DNA of 64,000 bases from Chitinophaga sp. CB10 (GTDB lineage Bacteria > Bacteroidota > Bacteroidia > Chitinophagales > Chitinophagaceae): assembly GCA_001870995.2 (NCBI GenBank), contig MLAV02000025.1, forward strand, positions 1 through 64,000. The letters run 5' to 3'. Both the position numbers and the translations under genes were made by a program. The notes beneath the pieces were generated by a model. That model was not told where the DNA came from, did not search any database, and saw nothing but the letters and a program-made list of their open reading frames with translations. Below, piece by piece: positions 61,768 to 64,000 of the stretch; position 1 is the stretch's first letter; each line of letters opens with the position of its first letter.

Positions 61768-62673
61768 ATGAAAGCAACCAAACGGTTAACATACCTGCTC
61801 GCCCTGCTGTTCGGCAGCACAACTGCATTTGCGCAAATCCCGCACCAGGAAATCATGCCCGGGGCCACGGCGCCGGAGCAAAAGATGGTACACACGCCGC
61901 ACCTGGTCTATGAGCCATCAGCTAAAAACGACCAACACCGCCTGTTTATCATGATTCCCGGCACCAACGGCAAAGCCACTGATTTCCGGAAGTTCGACAG
62001 CGCCTTCGCTGCGATGGGTTACTACGTGATTACGCCTGATTATATGAATACAGTGGTGACCACCGTTTGCTCTACCAGTGAGGACAGCGCCTGTTTCAAC
62101 CACTTCCGGGAGGAGATTATGTTCGGAACGCCGGTGAGCGATAAGGTGGAGGTCGACTCCGCCAACGCGCTCGTACAGCGGATTTCCACCCTGCTGCGCT
62201 ACCTGGCGGCCAGGCAACCTAAGAAATGGGGACAGTTTGTGACCAACGGAAAGCCGCGCTGGGAAAGGATTATCGCAGGCGGCCATAGCCAGGGCGCCGG
62301 TCATGCGGCGTATTTCGGCAAGCAATTCCCCATGGCGGGCGTGCTGCTGTTTTCGGGGCCGCAGGACTACCTGCAATATTTCCGCCAACCGGCCGGCTGG
62401 CAGCTGCAACCGGGGAAAACGCCCCTCACTCGTATCTATGCTTTTCTACACCTGCGGGACCCGTTTAACTACCAGTACCAAATACAGGACGTAGCTGCGG
62501 TGAACGGGCAGCGACTAACGGATACGACTATGGTACAACCTGGCAGCCGCGTGCGCAGCCGTAATCGTATATTCGTTACCGATATTGAGAAAAAGGATAA
62601 GCACGGCGCTACGCTGGGGGTGGAGTTCGTGGAAGTATGGAAGGTGATGATCCGCGGAGCGGCAGGGCGGTAG
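61768..62673 (+). CDS. Secreted alpha/beta-hydrolase-fold protein
   Basis: 301 residues with a signal peptide (MKATKRLTYLLALLFGSTTAFA). Alpha/beta hydrolase: oxyanion region RLFIMIPGTNGKATDF, nucleophile elbow GGHSQGAGHAAYF (Ser in GHSQG), and a likely acid in the HLRDPFNYQYQIQ region. It resembles BPSS1187-like or dienelactone-type hydrolases. Probably an esterase of the periplasm. It ends 14 bases before the convergent GH28 stop. Confidence 0.8.
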   Translation: MKATKRLTYLLALLFGSTTAFAQIPHQEIMPGATAPEQKMVHTPHLVYEPSAKNDQHRLFIMIPGTNGKATDFRKFDSAFAAMGYYVITPDYMNTVVTTVCSTSEDSACFNHFREEIMFGTPVSDKVEVDSANALVQRISTLLRYLAARQPKKWGQFVTNGKPRWERIIAGGHSQGAGHAAYFGKQFPMAGVLLFSGPQDYLQYFRQPAGWQLQPGKTPLTRIYAFLHLRDPFNYQYQIQDVAAVNGQRLTDTTMVQPGSRVRSRNRIFVTDIEKKDKHGATLGVEFVEVWKVMIRGAAGR

Positions 62674-62687
62674 CCGCTCCGCCTGCC

Positions 62688-64000
62688 TTATTTACGCGTC
62701 ACATCCTCCTCGCTGAAGCCCGCCAGGTACTGGTGCATATGCGCAGTCGTATCTACCGTCCCCGTCCGGATGCCGGACAGCCGCACGTTTTGCACCGGCA
62801 ACTCCTGCTGCCCTATTATGCGGGATACAAATTTCACCTCCCCGGTGCTGATATCTTTCAGGGACACATTGCTGATCTTCGTCAGCCTGCGCTCATACGT
62901 AGGCACCAGCGTACGCCACTGGTACAGCACATCCGTATCGATGCCCAGCACGCCCTGGTCAATTTTTCCCGAGCGCACCCGTTGCATGATGATGTTATTT
63001 ACAAAACCGCCCATCCGTTCGTTGGTTTTGATATAGAGCAGGTGGTTCAGTTTTGCGCCGTCCAGCACGGTGCAATTGTCCACGAATACATTTTCAATGC
63101 CGCCGGACAGCTCACTGCCGATGGCCACCAACTGATGCCCGTTCTTCACCGTCAGGTTGCGGATCACGATGTTTTTGGAAGGTGTTTTCAGTCGCCACCC
63201 TTCCGGATTGCGGCCTGATTTGATAGCAATGGCATCGTCCCCCTGGTCAAACACACAGTCTTCAATCAGCACCTGCTGGCTCATTTCAGGGTCTACCCCG
63301 TCGTTATTATGGCCTTTGGCGTACACTTTCACCTTGCGCACCACCACGTCTTTAGACAAGTAGAGGTGAATGGTCCAGAACGGACTATTCGTAATCTGGA
63401 TCCCTTCCAGCAGCACATTCCGGCAGCGGTTAAACTGGATAAACTGCGGCCGCAGGTGCGAGGAGTCGTCCACCATTTGCCGTTCCGTTACGGGCGTGCG
63501 GTTCCAGGCGAGGTTGTAGAGCCGCTTCAGGCTTTCCATATGCGGTTTGGGGCGGGTAAACCATTGCTGCCAGGTATCCATCTCGCTTTTGATCTCGCCT
63601 TCGCCGGTTACGGCTACATTTTTACATTCGTACGCGTAAATCAGGGGCGAATAATTATAGCATTCCATCCCTTCCCAGCTGCTGTGAACGGCCGGCAGGT
63701 AATCCGCCGGATCGCCGGAGAACAGCAGGGTGGCGCCTTTTTCCAGGTGCAGGTTCACGTTGCTTTTCAGGTGGATTTTTTTGGTGCGCCATTCTCCCGC
63801 GGGTATTACGACCGTACCGCCGCCCGCAGCGCTGACCTGCTCAATCGCTTTTGCGATGGCGGCCGCGTTCTTTTCTTTGTCGCCCGCCACCGCACCCAGG
63901 CTGGCAATATTTACGGAAATCCCTTTGCTGAAATCGGGCACTTTGATGGCCGGCATGGCAAAAGGGGCCTTCACGGCCAGTTCGCGAACGATTATCGTAT
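62688..64000 (-). CDS. GH28 polygalacturonase-like glycosidase (5' end beyond the window)
   Basis: At least 437 codons; the frame stays open to the right edge (a GTG at 63974 is in frame, but coding continues upstream), so the N-terminus and any signal are missing. Parallel beta-helix with GH28 motifs: the N-terminal FDFGA-equivalent (ISVNIASLGAVAGDKEKNAAAIAKAIEQ), NNDGVDPEMSQQVLIEDCVF and the DD pair in FDQGDDAIAIKSGRN, followed by GHQLVAIGSELSGG. It hydrolyses galacturonan or related pectin backbones, fitting the two rhamnosidases and the KdgF-like cupin. Confidence 0.9.
   Translation of the reverse strand, partial: TIIVRELAVKAPFAMPAIKVPDFSKGISVNIASLGAVAGDKEKNAAAIAKAIEQVSAAGGGTVVIPAGEWRTKKIHLKSNVNLHLEKGATLLFSGDPADYLPAVHSSWEGMECYNYSPLIYAYECKNVAVTGEGEIKSEMDTWQQWFTRPKPHMESLKRLYNLAWNRTPVTERQMVDDSSHLRPQFIQFNRCRNVLLEGIQITNSPFWTIHLYLSKDVVVRKVKVYAKGHNNDGVDPEMSQQVLIEDCVFDQGDDAIAIKSGRNPEGWRLKTPSKNIVIRNLTVKNGHQLVAIGSELSGGIENVFVDNCTVLDGAKLNHLLYIKTNERMGGFVNNIIMQRVRSGKIDQGVLGIDTDVLYQWRTLVPTYERRLTKISNVSLKDISTGEVKFVSRIIGQQELPVQNVRLSGIRTGTVDTTAHMHQYLAGFSEEDVTRK

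Overview
This window is chromosomal DNA of a Bacteroidota bacterium, most likely Chitinophagaceae and Chitinophaga-like. It contains three SusC/SusD pairs, several secreted glycosidases (GH2, two GH78, GH28), DUF1080, TonB-dependent barrels with a carboxypeptidase-regulatory-like N-terminus, Bacteroidota-type -7 boxes (TAnnTTTG), and no tRNA, rRNA, transposase or phage gene. Most of it has moderately high GC with many C/G-ending codons. The stretch from about 200 to about 16,240 is strikingly AT-rich: hand counts of 60-base blocks give about 32-33% GC inside and about 55-60% outside. Both edges of this island fall inside coding sequences.

Layout. 22-7300 (minus): SusC, SusD and a GH2 glycosidase with an unusual TPR-like C-terminal extension. 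7589-19393 (plus): the most interesting locus. It holds a LanKC-type lanthipeptide synthetase (lyase-like, kinase and LanC-like domains), three small Thr/Ser/Cys-rich peptides with Sec-signal-like N-termini and a position-conserved cysteine pair, two secreted S9 prolyl-oligopeptidase-type hydrolases (each directly preceded by one of the peptides), a solitary TonB-dependent-type barrel, and an array of 26-bp tandem repeats. The barrel gene is a compositional chimera whose last quarter switches abruptly to host-like GC. I read this as a candidate Bacteroidota RiPP system, partly resident (peptide 3 and S9 peptidase 2, high GC) and partly brought in by recombination (peptides 1 and 2, LanKC, S9 peptidase 1, low GC).

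19595-34436: a membrane PAS protein, a PD-(D/E)XK-like protein, a GH78 rhamnosidase, a Na+/H+ antiporter, a dehydrogenase, a porin-like protein, a secreted unknown, an MFS-MarR-UspA operon with a readable promoter and operator, a Tat-type Gfo/Idh/MocA oxidoreductase, a serine hydrolase and a secreted unknown. 34545-45444: a choloylglycine-hydrolase-family enzyme convergent with a four-gene operon of two tandem SusC/SusD pairs. 46088-53590: GNAT, DUF1080, KdgF-like cupin, peroxiredoxin and DsbA-like pair, lactonase, DUF1269-like protein, YqhD-type alcohol dehydrogenase, and an ohr-ohrR operon with its operator. 53760-64000: membrane glycosyltransferase, a second GH78, GT2, an AAC(3)-I-like acetyltransferase, a self-regulated TetR with a partner membrane gene, DUF695, an alpha/beta hydrolase and a GH28 cut by the right edge.

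Recurring themes are plant-cell-wall glycan use (rhamnosidases, polygalacturonase, KdgF-like cupin, SusCD), peroxide and electrophile defence, and the peptide locus. Protein functions are family-level readings made by eye; no database search was run.
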